From: Bacteroidota bacterium
GTDB lineage: Bacteria > Bacteroidota > Ignavibacteria > Ignavibacteriales > Melioribacteraceae
NCBI GenBank assembly: GCA_023381535.1
Contig: JAMCSN010000226.1
Coordinates: 310,001 to 374,000, forward strand
Length of the DNA: 64,000 nucleotides
Reading direction: 5' to 3'
A program made the position numbers and the translations under genes. The notes beneath the pieces were generated by a model. The model had not been told where the DNA came from and made no database searches. It saw only the letters and a list, made by a program, of their open reading frames with translations. Of this stretch, positions 52,791 through 61,302 are shown one piece after another. The first letter of the stretch is position 1; every line of letters starts with the position of its first letter.

Positions 52791-53762
52791 TTATTTGGTT
52801 GCAGCGGTAATGCCGCCGCGGTTTTCTCTCAACATGCGCGAAAAAAGAGAAAGGTTCGAGTCGAATAAAAATTTGAACAGCAATTTTGTCCAGGATCTGT
52901 GAGACACAAGACTGTCATAAAACTCCGGCGCAGTTTTTTTCAATTGCGGCAGTTTGTTCCACGGAACAGATGGAAAATCGTGATGTTCATTATGAAAACC
53001 TACATTCAGCGCCACAACGTTAAGCGGGCCGTAATAACTGTACGTTTCTTGCGGCGGGGATGTAAGGTAATGTTCTTGAATCCATCTTGCGCCGAGCGGA
53101 TGAAGACCGACTGCAAAGAAAAGCGAAGCGATCAAATAGAGAAGTGAAATCCATCCGAAGTAAATAATCATGAGTACGTCGAAACCGAAAACAATAAACC
53201 AATTCAAAATTGTCCACCAGTTGATGAATTTAATTTCTTTCAGTCTTGGCGGGCGCAAACTTTGAAAAACCGGAAAGAGCAAAAGCCACATCGCTTTGCC
53301 GATGAACGTGTTGCCAATTAGCTTTGCCTCCCATCTGCTGGCAAGATCGGCATCGAGATAATAATCGCCTTGAAATGAATGATGTTTAAGATGGTAGCTT
53401 CTAAATGAAATTGCAGACGGGACTGTGTTCGGGAGATCGGCAACAATACTGGCAATCATGTTAAGAGAACGGTTTTTGAAAATAAGATTGTGAGAGCATT
53501 CGTGTATTAGAACAAACAGCGCATGATTCGCAAAAGCTCCGATGAGATAAGCTGCAATCAGTGCAAGCCACCACGGCTGGTTGCTCAACAAAACGGCAAC
53601 TACTATTTGCAGCGCAACTATTCCTATAACAAAAAATATACTGCCGGCGTTTCTTGATATCAATTCTCTAACTTCAGGGTGAGTTTTCAAAATTTTTTTG
53701 GTTCTTTCTTTGTGCGGTTCCGGTGATTCCGAAAAACTGAAATTCTTTTTCGATGGGGACAT
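52791..53762 (-). CDS. Sphingolipid delta-4 desaturase-like fatty acid desaturase
   Basis: 323 residues. Three histidine boxes are in place: HECSH (87-91), HLKHH (124-128) and HNEHH (257-261). The wider context is strikingly like animal dihydroceramide desaturase DEGS1: EPHKERTKKILKTHPEVREL at the N-terminus, ETYSYYGPLNVVALNVGFHN before the last box and HDFPSVPW after it, with ISLFSRM-like end (SLFSRMLR). By homology it would insert a double bond in a sphingoid or acyl chain using di-iron and oxygen in the inner membrane. Four membrane helices are likely. No sphingolipid synthesis gene is nearby. Confidence 0.9.
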   Translation of the reverse strand: MSPSKKNFSFSESPEPHKERTKKILKTHPEVRELISRNAGSIFFVIGIVALQIVVAVLLSNQPWWLALIAAYLIGAFANHALFVLIHECSHNLIFKNRSLNMIASIVADLPNTVPSAISFRSYHLKHHSFQGDYYLDADLASRWEAKLIGNTFIGKAMWLLLFPVFQSLRPPRLKEIKFINWWTILNWFIVFGFDVLMIIYFGWISLLYLIASLFFAVGLHPLGARWIQEHYLTSPPQETYSYYGPLNVVALNVGFHNEHHDFPSVPWNKLPQLKKTAPEFYDSLVSHRSWTKLLFKFLFDSNLSLFSRMLRENRGGITAATK

Positions 53763-54035
53763 TTTTATTTCCTCCTGGTATGAATATTCCGCGTTACTCT
53801 AGCAGATAGACTAAAACAACCGAACCGATAACATAACGTAATAAGCAATTCCGATTAAATCAATCGTTCTATTTTATCACATGCGGAACATGTTTCCTTC
53901 ATAAAAAATGAATTGAAATGAATTTATAGAACAGTTCAAACGCATAATGAGGTTTATTCTTATCGTAAATTTTGTGAAATTGCATGGTAGGGATCACAAA
54001 TTGTTTGCTGAAACAAACTACACTGGTAAATTATT

Positions 54036-54419
54036 GTGAACATTCAAAGAATAATAGTAATTATATTCATAGTTGTTGCTCTGTTAGTTGCGGGATATTT
54101 CGCGGTAGGCATTTATCAATCAAATCAACAGGACTCCAACCGGAACCGGATCATTTCAACTTTATATGAGATAGGCAACAATGTTCAGCAGTATCATGAA
54201 AAATCTTCTGGTCAGGGCGGCAGCAGTTCGTCATACACAAATTGGATTCTGCCAGATAAGTATAGAAAAACTCCGGATGGGACATTTAATTTCGTGGCTA
54301 AGCGAAACATGGTAAATCTGAGCGGAGTCGGCACACTGATTGGAAGAAACGGTATTACCAATGTTAGGGCAATCGCAAAAGTTGACAGCAGCGGTATTCG
54401 GATAACAATTATTAACTGA
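54036..54419 (+). CDS. Pilin/pseudopilin-like membrane-anchored protein
   Basis: 127 residues from GTG 54036. One N-terminal membrane helix (about 6-26) leads into an amphipathic segment (NRNRIISTLYEIGNNVQQYH) and a small serine/glycine-rich globular part, the outline of type IV pilins and pseudopilins, but the cleavable prepilin signal with the E5 residue is not clear. It is 11 bases before the ECF sigma gene and may be cotranscribed with it. Function unknown; the pilin likeness is structural guesswork. Confidence 0.5.
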   Translation: MNIQRIIVIIFIVVALLVAGYFAVGIYQSNQQDSNRNRIISTLYEIGNNVQQYHEKSSGQGGSSSSYTNWILPDKYRKTPDGTFNFVAKRNMVNLSGVGTLIGRNGITNVRAIAKVDSSGIRITIIN

Positions 54420-54430
54420 ACGGTTTTACT

Positions 54431-54940
54431 TTGAGCGCGGCAAACACAAATTATATTATTTACCTTATAGGACTTTCCAAACAGGGGAGACAGCAGGCGT
54501 TTATTGAGCTGAGCACCATCAATTTGAAAAATGTTTTTGCTGTTTTTTACAGACTTCTCGGCGATGTGGAAGAAGCGAAAAGTTTTTCCGTTAAAACTTT
54601 TTTGAGAGCATGGGATAAAATAAAACATTTCGACGAATCAGAATCTTTTTCTCACTGGATAAAAAATATTGCCATCCGATTGGCAATAGAAGAATTATTT
54701 AGAATTCACGACGAAAAAACCCGCGGGGAGTACAAGAAAAAAAATACAGCCGATCTAACGGACCTCGAGGAACTGATTATATCGCTGTCCGTTGAAGATC
54801 GCGTGATTTTTGTTCTTCACGATTTGGAAGGCTACTCTTACCGTGGTATCGGCACATATTTTCCTGAACTGATGGCAGATGAAATAAAAACGCGGCTATT
54901 TAAAACGAGAGAATATTTAATTGGGAAATTAAGTCAGTGA
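54431..54940 (+). CDS. ECF-type RNA polymerase sigma factor
   Basis: 169 residues from TTG 54431. Region 2 appears in VFYRLLGDVEEAKSFSVKTF with FLRAWDKI, and region 4 in ISLSVEDRVIFVLHDLEGYSYRGIGTYF, typical of extracytoplasmic-function sigma factors. It recognises special promoters when its anti-sigma factor releases it. The stop overlaps the GTG start of the zinc-finger anti-sigma gene (GTGA), the common order for such pairs. Unlike iron-starvation systems of FecI type, no TonB-dependent receptor gene follows. Confidence 0.87.
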   Translation: MSAANTNYIIYLIGLSKQGRQQAFIELSTINLKNVFAVFYRLLGDVEEAKSFSVKTFLRAWDKIKHFDESESFSHWIKNIAIRLAIEELFRIHDEKTRGEYKKKNTADLTDLEELIISLSVEDRVIFVLHDLEGYSYRGIGTYFPELMADEIKTRLFKTREYLIGKLSQ

Positions 54941-56151
54941 ACTGCGAAGAAGCCAAAATAAATCTTCATCACTTTATTGATAACGAACTTGACAGCAAAA
55001 CCAAGAAAGAAGTTGAAGCGCATCTTCATAGCTGCGAGTCTTGCTATAATGAATTTAAAAAACTTAGAAAACTTTTTGACAGATTGAAAATCTTACCTTA
55101 CGCCGTCGATCCTCCCCAAGATATTATAGAATTGCTGTCAAAAGAACTTTTGGATAGAAGCGCTTCGGAAGCTAAGAAAGTAACTCAAGAGCAATCGCCT
55201 AATGTTAAGGTTAAGAAGAGCAAAATTACTCAAGAGAAAAAGTTAAAAGCAGGGCGGAGCGCCGTAAGAAAAAGCGCTGTTTCCAGAACCATCCTTGGCT
55301 ACGGATTGTTAAAACCCTACTCCGCTTCTAAGTTCGAATGGAAAGAAATTTTGGTCATTCCAATCATCTTAATTCTGTTCGCGGTGTTTTACTTCTATTA
55401 TGATTTTCAAAAATATAATTCACCATGGGATATTCAGTGTTTGGACGGTTATACGATTATAAACGGAACGATAAATCCGTCCGGCAAATTGGAACAAGGC
55501 GAAACGCTTTCTGCAGATAAGACTTCTCACATTACGCTGCATATACCGGGTGTTGGAAGAATGGAACTGTCGCCGGGCAGTTCTGTCGAATTGGAAAAAG
55601 CAAAAGAAGGGGACAACATAGTTAAAGTGAATTATGGTTTCGTTAAGGTGATTAGCACGGTGTTAATGCCGAGCATCAAAATTGCGTTGTCAAGTTCAAC
55701 AGTGCTTGATAAAGCGGGGACGTTTTCCATTTCGGTGGATAACAATCGGAATGCGAATGTAACCGTAGAAAGCGGCTTTGTAGAAATTGACTACAAAGAT
55801 ATCAGCACTTTTGTTAAGGAAGGATTTACTTGCAGCATTAATGATAATTACCGTCCCGGAACTCCCGTTAGAACAAACGCACCGGATACTTTGAAACGTG
55901 AAATTGGAAAGTTCGACTATTTTAATGGTGGAAAAGAATCTGTAGAAAAAATTATTTCGCTTGCAAAAGATTCCGACATGCCAACATTGCTGTCGATGAT
56001 TCCGTTTGCATCACGTCAGCAGAGAGAAATGCTTTTTCAGGCAGTTGTAAATTATTTTCCGCCTCCGCTTGGTGTAACGCGTTTAGGAATCGTGAACGGC
56101 GATAAAGAGATGCTGTACAAATGGTGGGAAGATATTGAATGGCAGATATAG
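54937..56151 (+). CDS. Anti-sigma factor: zinc-finger, membrane helix and FecR domain
   Basis: 404 residues from GTG 54937. Residues about 1-45 are a zf-HC2 anti-sigma zinc finger (HLHSCESCYNEF, with HxxxCxxC). A basic linker leads to one membrane helix (about 143-162), and residues about 185-310 form a FecR-like periplasmic domain (GETLSADKTSHITLHIPGVG, AGTFSISVDNNRNANVTVES). It would hold the upstream ECF sigma at the membrane until a periplasmic signal arrives. The C-terminal 90 residues are helical and unassigned. Confidence 0.85.
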   Translation: MNCEEAKINLHHFIDNELDSKTKKEVEAHLHSCESCYNEFKKLRKLFDRLKILPYAVDPPQDIIELLSKELLDRSASEAKKVTQEQSPNVKVKKSKITQEKKLKAGRSAVRKSAVSRTILGYGLLKPYSASKFEWKEILVIPIILILFAVFYFYYDFQKYNSPWDIQCLDGYTIINGTINPSGKLEQGETLSADKTSHITLHIPGVGRMELSPGSSVELEKAKEGDNIVKVNYGFVKVISTVLMPSIKIALSSSTVLDKAGTFSISVDNNRNANVTVESGFVEIDYKDISTFVKEGFTCSINDNYRPGTPVRTNAPDTLKREIGKFDYFNGGKESVEKIISLAKDSDMPTLLSMIPFASRQQREMLFQAVVNYFPPPLGVTRLGIVNGDKEMLYKWWEDIEWQI

Positions 56152-56152
56152 T

Positions 56153-56647
56153 TTAATCGTTGTCGTAAGTAAATATCGGCACGGCAATGTATCTGAAAAT
56201 TTTCCACTTGCCGTCCTTCTGCCGTTTTAAGATTCTGATACTTCTTTCGGAATAGACCGGATTCAACTTTGCAGCGCCCACACCCGGCATCATGAATGAT
56301 CCTTTCGTCATAACATAACCCATGTCGCCCGACACTGTAACTTCTTCGATGCTCACTTCCCATTTTCCATCTGAGTATTGTTTTTTATAACGAAGAAGAT
56401 CGTTTCTTAAACCGTCGAGTTTAACAACATCGTCGGAATCGGGAACCACCTCTTTAAACTCGGGATCGCAGAATGAAATCGCTTTCTCGATATCATTTGA
56501 ATTGTACGCCGAGAAAAAACCTTCAACTGTTTTTGCCGCATTAATTTCGTCTGCGCTTTTGGTAACTTTTTTGGTTCCTTCCGGTACTTCTTTAGTACAA
56601 GAAACCGCAATTACAATTAATATTAGAATTGATAATGATCTTTTCAT
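56153..56647 (-). CDS. NTF2-like (SnoaL/DUF4440) lipoprotein
   Basis: 164 residues. Lipoprotein signal with VIAVSC (cysteine about 17). Residues about 35-150 form a cone-like NTF2/SnoaL fold (AKTVEGFFSAYNSNDIEKAISF, GDMGYVMTKGSF, KDGKWKIFRYIAV). Such domains bind small hydrophobic molecules or have weak enzyme activity; the role here is unknown. It converges with the anti-sigma gene, one base between stops. Confidence 0.78.
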   Translation of the reverse strand: MKRSLSILILIVIAVSCTKEVPEGTKKVTKSADEINAAKTVEGFFSAYNSNDIEKAISFCDPEFKEVVPDSDDVVKLDGLRNDLLRYKKQYSDGKWEVSIEEVTVSGDMGYVMTKGSFMMPGVGAAKLNPVYSERSIRILKRQKDGKWKIFRYIAVPIFTYDND

Positions 56648-56745
56648 TTCAGTAGTCTGGTTTATTATTGCAACAATAATATTTATTCACAGCTTAAAAT
56701 ACGAACAGAAAAATTTATTGGTAAAGAAAAAATGCCGAAAGGATT

Positions 56746-57687
56746 TTAGAACGAATAATTTAGCGAGAGTCCCGGACCGTAAATATATGTAGGCATTACG
56801 GAAAGTTTGGATTTGTCTTTTTGATCATCGGAGAATAATTGGTTTCTGCCGGTAATAATTTTGCCGTAAGCATAACCGATTGCAATCGCGAGCGGATAAT
56901 CACTGAACCAATGCCAGCCTCTTGCTGCCAAGCTTACCCCTATTATTCCGAGTGCAGTGTAACCGGCAGGCTTTATCCAAGAATTTTCCGGATAGTTATC
57001 GGCAATTACCGTTAGAACCGCCATTGATGTTGATAAGTGTCCCGAAGGGAAAGAATAATATTTTGGTTCATCATGCGCGTATGCGCTCCAACTTGGAAAT
57101 GGTCTGAATAAACCGCGAGGCGTTGTGGCGCTTTGAGGGCTTTCTCTGCCGCTAACTCTCTTCAAAAGTTGAACCGTTAAACCGCATGCGAGTTCGGCTT
57201 CAACAATTTGTAGTGCAGTTCTGATCGCCCTGTCGTTTTTGAAAACTAATCCGGTGGCACCGAATAGAGATGCAACTATTAAGTGAAATTCTCCTCCGCC
57301 AAGCCAGGAGATTTTTTTAGTCACACCTCGTGAAGAAGATGAAGTCTGATAGCTTTTGTAAAAAGGCGAGGAAGTTGAGTGATCGACAGTCATCAGCGCA
57401 CCGCTTAGAACTGCAAGTCCGGCAATGGTTGGAATATTTTTTGGATTAAAAACCTCTCCGCCGAATTTGAAAAGATCTTCCGGAAATTTTGTTATCGGAT
57501 CGTGCCAAGAAAAAGATGCCGTTTCATCGTTTGCCGAAACAGTATTGTTAAGCCGATGTGACTGAATTGCTTCTTTAATCTGGGATTCATCCGGAATTGG
57601 ATTTACCCACTCTTGAGCCATCATGCAGTTTGCGCTTAAAACGATGACGGAGAGAATTAAATATGAGTAAGAAATAAATCGCTTCAC
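56746..57687 (-). CDS. PAP2-family phosphatase
   Basis: 313 residues with a signal peptide (about 1-24). The PAP2 catalytic motifs are present: LLKRVSGRESP (motif 1), PSGHLSTSMAV (motif 2, with the active histidine) and SLAARGWHWFSDYPLAIAIG (motif 3). Several hydrophobic segments suggest a membrane or outer-membrane-associated enzyme; the end GPGLSLNYSF is like a barrel strand. It removes phosphate from lipid or isoprenoid phosphates. The long N-terminal part of about 130 residues is unusual. Confidence 0.9.
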   Translation of the reverse strand: MKRFISYSYLILSVIVLSANCMMAQEWVNPIPDESQIKEAIQSHRLNNTVSANDETASFSWHDPITKFPEDLFKFGGEVFNPKNIPTIAGLAVLSGALMTVDHSTSSPFYKSYQTSSSSRGVTKKISWLGGGEFHLIVASLFGATGLVFKNDRAIRTALQIVEAELACGLTVQLLKRVSGRESPQSATTPRGLFRPFPSWSAYAHDEPKYYSFPSGHLSTSMAVLTVIADNYPENSWIKPAGYTALGIIGVSLAARGWHWFSDYPLAIAIGYAYGKIITGRNQLFSDDQKDKSKLSVMPTYIYGPGLSLNYSF

Positions 57688-57736
57688 TTAGTTCAATAAT
57701 AAGTTTTATGGATACCGACCGACTGCCGCTAAAATA

Positions 57737-57949
57737 ATGAAATATGTAAAGCATTTCTATATTTTAATCGGAAACCCGGAGGGGTCGCATTGCGCCATAA
57801 ATAAGGTAACCGACGGAGATTTGGGAAAAGGGGTAAGATATTATTATTCCGCGCCTGGAAGAATGAGAAACCATGGTTATTTAATGCCGAAAAATCTCAA
57901 CAAAAAAATATGCGTGCTTAAATTTTTGGATTTCTTCTCATGGGGATAA
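57737..57949 (+). CDS. Doubtful small open reading frame
   Basis: 70 codons from ATG 57737, with only a weak ribosome binding site. The predicted peptide has no recognisable family, signal or helix pattern. It lies between divergently placed genes and has normal base use. It could be chance. Confidence 0.22.
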   Translation: MKYVKHFYILIGNPEGSHCAINKVTDGDLGKGVRYYYSAPGRMRNHGYLMPKNLNKKICVLKFLDFFSWG

Positions 57950-57965
57950 TCATTTTATTGTTGCC

Positions 57966-58052
57966 GTCGCTGCAACGATTCTTCAAGAATCAAAGCGTGT
58001 TAATTAGCAAGAAAGGGTTAATTGCTTTTCTGCCTTGGCAGGTTGCAGCGAC
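57966..58052. repeat. Long-spaced inverted repeat with internal hairpin
   Basis: GTCGCTGCAAC (57966-57976) and GTTGCAGCGAC (58042-58052) are exact inverted copies. CTGCCTTGGCAG lies inside at 58030-58041 and forms its own small stem. It looks like a small palindromic element or a structured RNA; there is no T-run right after. Confidence 0.5.
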
Positions 58053-58090
58053 AAAATATTTGAGCCGAGAGTTTTTTCTGTTGTAGTCCG

Positions 58091-58555
58091 TTAATATTTT
58101 ATCAAATGTATCATTGCCAAAATGATTGCTGCAACTTTTTTGCTGATGCCAAGCATCCGTTGTATTTTTGTCCAGTTGACATCCGCTCTGTCTCCGTACG
58201 CATCGGATAATATTTCCAACGTTCTTTTTTTGTTTTTAGCATAAGCGATTAATTCATCTTCGCTTAAGCCGCTGCTTAGTTCTTCTTTGCTGAATTTGTA
58301 ATTCTCGTTCAATTCGGTCATCAAAAGTTTATTGTTCAGAAGAAATTTTTCGTTCAGCCCGTTTGCTTTGCTCTCAAAAAAGAAATATTGAACCGGAAGA
58401 GAATCCTTAGGAAAGGTTTGCGGCGTTACAAGTTTGTCGATTTCAATTTTATCTTTTCGCAGATCACCGGTTTTGAATAAAGTATCGGCTTGGTCTTGTG
58501 CTGCGGCTAAAGAAGAGAGAAGGAACAAGAAAAATATTTGAACCCCAATTTTCAT
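58091..58555 (-). CDS. Secreted protein of unknown function
   Basis: 154 residues with a Sec signal peptide (about 1-19, ending AAA-QD). The mature protein is charged and mostly helical. The last segment (NWTKIQRMLGISKKVAAIIL) is an amphipathic helix, and the sequence ends HLIKY. No family is recognised. It stands between two repeats and the ferredoxin gene without clear operon partners. Confidence 0.6.
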   Translation of the reverse strand: MKIGVQIFFLFLLSSLAAAQDQADTLFKTGDLRKDKIEIDKLVTPQTFPKDSLPVQYFFFESKANGLNEKFLLNNKLLMTELNENYKFSKEELSSGLSEDELIAYAKNKKRTLEILSDAYGDRADVNWTKIQRMLGISKKVAAIILAMIHLIKY

Positions 58556-58628
58556 TTAGGTTAACAATGAGTTTCCTCTTTTTACAATAACACGCTTAAC
58601 TTGTTCCGCACATGTTTAAAATAAAAAA

Positions 58629-58650
58629 CCCCGTTATACACGGGGCTTTT
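58629..58650. terminator. Bidirectional intrinsic terminator
   Basis: CCCCGT (58629-58634), loop TATAC, ACGGGG (58640-58645), flanked by A-run and T-run. On the minus strand it ends the ferredoxin gene. Confidence 0.9.
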
Positions 58651-58671
58651 TATCTGCATACGTATTAAGGA

Positions 58672-58971
58672 CTATCTTCCAACTTGATCTAAATGTTCTT
58701 TCTTAGCCATCAGTTGCTCTTTTGATTCAACTCTGTTGGTATCGGGAACAATTGCTTCGGTTGGGCAAGCGGAGATGCACTGAGGTTCATCGTAAAATCC
58801 TGCGCACTCTGTACATTTATCGGGAACAATGTACGTATGTTCCTCATTGAGCGCAGCATATTCTTGACCTCCTAGAACATACGCAACACCGGGATTGTAA
58901 ATTGCAGTATTTGGACATTCGGCATCGCACGCGTTGCAAGAGATGCACTCATCAGTAATCATAACAGCCAT
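58672..58971 (-). CDS. 2[4Fe-4S] ferredoxin, YfhL type
   Basis: 99 residues from ATG 58971, chosen because GGAGG stands about nine bases upstream; a longer frame is not conserved. Cluster ligands are in CISCNACDAECP and CTECAGFYDEPQCISACP, with the extra residues between the second set typical of YfhL/alvin ferredoxins, known for very low potential clusters. It carries electrons in the cytoplasm. A strong terminator closes the unit. Confidence 0.93.
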   Translation of the reverse strand: MAVMITDECISCNACDAECPNTAIYNPGVAYVLGGQEYAALNEEHTYIVPDKCTECAGFYDEPQCISACPTEAIVPDTNRVESKEQLMAKKEHLDQVGR

Positions 58972-59166
58972 TAGTATTTCCTCCAGATGAAAAATAATTT
59001 GTGAAAAAGGCACACCAAAAATAATCATTTAGGATGAATCCAAAATCAAAGAGAGAATAAAAATTTTTAGATTAGGACGAAGAGTCTAATTTCGAATCAA
59101 TTTCGTGATGTTGATAAAAACTGCGGGGAATTAGCGTCAAATAGAATAATCAGTGAACTTAAAAAG

Positions 59167-59196
59167 CTGTGAAATTTAGTTTTGTGAAATTTAGTT
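59167..59196. repeat. Perfect tandem 15-base duplication
   Basis: TGTGAAATTTAGTTT occurs at 59167-59181 and again at 59182-59196. It lies in the upstream region of the M1 peptidase gene and may affect its promoter or simply be slippage. Confidence 0.6.
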
Positions 59197-59279
59197 TTGA
59201 ATTCATGTTGACTTTTGTTTACGGGAAAATGATTTTGGAACCGGAATCAAATCATTATCATCATAACCGGTAAGTGCGC

Positions 59280-61286
59280 ATGAAAATAAAAACTACTCTT
59301 ACTACTATTCTTCTTCTCTCGCTGCTTTGCAGCCCGTTGAGAGCCCAGATAATATTTAAGCAGCCTCTTAGTCAAAGAGTTTGTAACTACGATATTTCCG
59401 TAAAGCTGGATCATGAAAAGAAAATATTGGACGGCAAAGAAATTCTGAAGTGGAAAAATCCTTCTAAGGATAACGTCAAGGAATTACAGTTTCATCTTTA
59501 CCTTAATGCATTCAAAAATACAAATTCGACTTTCATGAAAGAATCCGGCGGAGAACATCGCGGCTTTGGCTTTAATGAAGCCAAGAAAGAATCGTGGGGC
59601 TATATTGATGTGCTCTCAATGAAACGAATCGGCGGAGAAGACCTGACGGCGAAAATAAAATTTATTCAGCCCGACGATAACAACAAGAACGACCAAACTG
59701 TTATCAGCGTTTCTCTCGATAAGCCGGTGGGACCAAATGAAGAAATTGCGCTCGAAATTATTTTTAAATCCAAATTGCCAAGAGTTTTTGCCCGCACTGG
59801 ATTTGCCGGTGATTATTTTTTAGCCGGGCAGTGGTATCCCAAGATTGGTGTTTATGAATATCCGGGAATACGTTACGCCGAAAAGGGCCAGTGGAACTGT
59901 CATCAGTTTCATGCAAACTCTGAATTTTACGCCGACTTTGCCGCGTATGATGTTAACATAACATTGCCGTCAAATTTTATTGTCGGAGCCACCGGTGTAC
60001 TGCAATCCAAAATTAATAACAAGGATGGAACCTCGACACATCATTACCGGGCAGAAGACGTTATAGATTTTGCGTGGACGGCTTCTCCTTTCTTCAAAGT
60101 TGTTAATGACCAATGGCACGATGTCAAAATAAAATTGATGGTTCAGCCCGAACATTTTGACCAGACTGAACGATACATCGGTTCTTTGAAAGCCGCGTTG
60201 GAATATTTCGATAAAAATTTAGGTAAGTATCCTTACACAACAATCACCGTTGTCGATCCGCCGTTGAATGCTATCGGTTCAGGCGGAATGGAGTACCCAA
60301 CATTTATAACAGCCGGTACGATTTGGAATTTACCTGAAGGATTAAAATTACCCGAGCAGGTTACCGTTCACGAGTTCGGTCACAATTATTTTATGGCTCT
60401 GTTGGCAACAAATGAATTTGAAGAAGCTTTTCTTGATGAGGGATTTAACCAGTATTACGAAACGCGAATAATGGATAAATATTACGGCGAGAAAACTTCT
60501 TTCATCAATTGCTTCGGCTTTCATGCAGGCGATTTCGAGTTTTCACGACAAGGTTACGTTGGAATGCGTAATCCGAAGCTTGCAGAAATTTATCGCAAGT
60601 CGTGGGATTATACGGTCGGCGGTTACGGTTCATTTACATATTTCAAAACTGCCGTTATGTTGAAAACTCTTGAAGGATTGGTTGGCTTGCCGACAATGGA
60701 CGAGATAATGAAAACATATTTTGAACGGTGGAAATTCAAACACCCGTGCGTGAAGGATTTTATTGCGATAGTAAACGAAGTTGTGAACAAAAACCTTGGC
60801 AGGAAATTCGGCGACAACATGAATTGGTTTTTCGACGAAACGCTTTACGGCAGCGATGTGTGCGACTATAAACTTGCCTCGATCACCAATATAGAAAAAG
60901 AAAGTGCAAAAGGACTTTACGACAGTTCGGGCGTGAAAAAAATTTTTCCGGACAAGAAAAGCGGTAAGCCGAATTACGAATCGCATGCGGTTGTCTATCG
61001 CTTGGGCGAGGTGAAATTGCCGGTGGAAGTTCTGGTTCATTTCGATGACGGGAAAGAAGTACTTGAAAATTGGGACGGACAGGCGCGAACGGTGGAATAT
61101 AAATATGCTGGAAAATCAAAAGTCGTTTGGGCAAAAGTCGATCCGGGTTACAAAATTCCGCTGGATATAAATTTGATCAACAATACATTGACTACGGAGC
61201 CGGAGGACGGGGTATTTAGTAAGTACGCTGCCAAGATTTTGTTCTGGGTTCAAAATGTAATGTTAAGTTTATCATCACTCTTTTAA
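59280..61286 (+). CDS. M1-family metallopeptidase
   Basis: 668 residues from ATG 59280 (a GTG at 59274 is also possible). Signal peptide about 1-24 (LLCSPLRA-Q). Zinc site HEFGHNYFMA with the third ligand glutamate in EEAFLDEGFNQYY, 18 residues on. The GAMEN region appears as GSGGMEYPTF. The N-terminal saddle has NYDISVKLDHEKKILDGKE. It ends with a C-terminal hydrophobic segment (NVMLSLSSLF). Second M1 enzyme in the window. The membrane protein gene follows after 16 bases, so they are likely coexpressed. Confidence 0.9.
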   Translation: MKIKTTLTTILLLSLLCSPLRAQIIFKQPLSQRVCNYDISVKLDHEKKILDGKEILKWKNPSKDNVKELQFHLYLNAFKNTNSTFMKESGGEHRGFGFNEAKKESWGYIDVLSMKRIGGEDLTAKIKFIQPDDNNKNDQTVISVSLDKPVGPNEEIALEIIFKSKLPRVFARTGFAGDYFLAGQWYPKIGVYEYPGIRYAEKGQWNCHQFHANSEFYADFAAYDVNITLPSNFIVGATGVLQSKINNKDGTSTHHYRAEDVIDFAWTASPFFKVVNDQWHDVKIKLMVQPEHFDQTERYIGSLKAALEYFDKNLGKYPYTTITVVDPPLNAIGSGGMEYPTFITAGTIWNLPEGLKLPEQVTVHEFGHNYFMALLATNEFEEAFLDEGFNQYYETRIMDKYYGEKTSFINCFGFHAGDFEFSRQGYVGMRNPKLAEIYRKSWDYTVGGYGSFTYFKTAVMLKTLEGLVGLPTMDEIMKTYFERWKFKHPCVKDFIAIVNEVVNKNLGRKFGDNMNWFFDETLYGSDVCDYKLASITNIEKESAKGLYDSSGVKKIFPDKKSGKPNYESHAVVYRLGEVKLPVEVLVHFDDGKEVLENWDGQARTVEYKYAGKSKVVWAKVDPGYKIPLDINLINNTLTTEPEDGVFSKYAAKILFWVQNVMLSLSSLF

Positions 61287-61302
61287 TTGAACGAGGCAAT
61301 CA

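Noticed and set aside
57737..57949. 70-codon frame as a confident gene
   Set aside because: No family, no strong binding site; kept only as a low-confidence entry.
59085..59125. tRNA-like T-loop sequence TTTCGAATC
   Set aside because: No acceptor or anticodon stem is found around it.
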